Source: DATMXT01 sp035560415
Lineage (GTDB): Bacteria > Bacillota > Clostridia > Oscillospirales > Feifaniaceae
Assembly: GCA_035560415.1 (NCBI GenBank)
Contig: DATMZG010000056.1
Span: 1-21,880, forward strand
Length of the DNA: 21,880 bases
Direction: 5' to 3'
Shown here in pieces: positions 21,748-21,880 of this stretch. Numbering within the stretch: the stretch's first letter is position 1; each line of letters begins with the position of its first letter. The position numbers and the translations under genes were made by a program. The notes under the pieces were generated by a model that did no database searches, was not told where the DNA came from, and worked only from the letters and a program-made list of their open reading frames with translations.

Positions 21748-21880
21748 GTAAGTCCTCCTTCACCTCATACCAAATTTTATGCAAATAGAAGACCTGAATA
21801 TACAGATGCGTGCTGACGCCCCGTATCAGGGCCTTTTTATTTGCATGGTGTAAATTTACTATACACCTCGACCAATAATC
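21748..21880 (-). promoter_or_regulatory. Upstream region of the flavoprotein gene, with inverted repeats
   Basis: No further gene is seen. Besides the ribosome site, the region holds a 9-bp perfect inverted repeat, ATGCAAATA (21779-21787) and TATTTGCAT (21838-21846). It also holds GGTGTA (21847-21852)/TACACC (21862-21867), around a palindrome GTAAATTTAC (21850-21859). These look like operators. No confident -35/-10 pair was found, and the window ends at 21880. Confidence 0.3.

Noticed and set aside
1..21880. CRISPR arrays, tRNA or rRNA genes, insertion sequences, integrases, toxin-antitoxin or defence systems
   Set aside because: I looked for spaced direct repeats, cloverleaf-like sequences, transposase or nuclease motifs and found none that could be supported.

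Overview
The window looks like chromosomal DNA from a high-GC member of the Clostridia, probably of the Oscillospiraceae/Ruminococcaceae kind. The evidence is the Firmicute-type content: a T-box leader in front of alaS, RNase M5, MltG, ComEC and extended -10 promoters. ThyX is the thymidylate synthase present here. One small gene sits behind a sequence matching the late mother-cell sigma-K consensus, which suggests a spore former. The assignment is inferred from gene content and base composition, not from a search.

Layout. (1) 1-960: AT-richer DNA holding one unrecognised two-membrane-segment protein, whose frame appears to break or shift at a U UUA AAA slippery heptamer. (2) 1018-2040 (minus): an FMN-dependent alpha-hydroxy-acid dehydrogenase family protein with an N-terminal cysteine cluster. 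It faces away from the next operon across a strikingly symmetric bidirectional promoter. (3) 2148-7473 (plus): a compact run of an AlkA-type DNA glycosylase, a WecG/TagA/CpsF glycosyltransferase, ThyX, thymidylate kinase, a DUF2156 protein, an Eis-like GNAT protein and 5-formyltetrahydrofolate cyclo-ligase, mostly with overlapping or nearly touching ends. (4) 7525-7614 (minus): a 29-residue cysteine-rich membrane peptide gene with a sigma-K-type promoter. (5) 7702-10512 (plus): MltG and a penicillin-binding transpeptidase; the latter's Shine-Dalgarno lies in an 11-bp hairpin. (6) 10509-19888 (plus): a consensus promoter, an alanine T-box, then alaS, a HIT protein, a phosphoribosyltransferase/CofE-like fusion, comEC, holA and rnmV, nearly all overlapping or abutting. 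They are followed by a secreted SH3-NlpC/P60 hydrolase with its own promoter. (7) 20005-21747 (minus): a lipoprotein-anchored FMN/FAD flavoprotein related to fumarate reductases but lacking the usual dicarboxylate-binding residues.

How they work together. Most genes are housekeeping. ThyX, Tmk and the folate cyclo-ligase form a dTTP/one-carbon set, MltG and the transpeptidase act in wall synthesis, and the T-box operon joins alanyl-tRNA charging with a nucleotide hydrolase, DNA uptake, clamp loading and 5S rRNA maturation. The parts most worth a second look are the PRT/CofE-like fusion, the possible frameshift gene, the sigma-K cysteine-rich peptide, the symmetric promoter, the Shine-Dalgarno-masking hairpin, and the flavoprotein with an altered active site. 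No tRNA or rRNA gene, CRISPR array, insertion sequence or phage module was seen.
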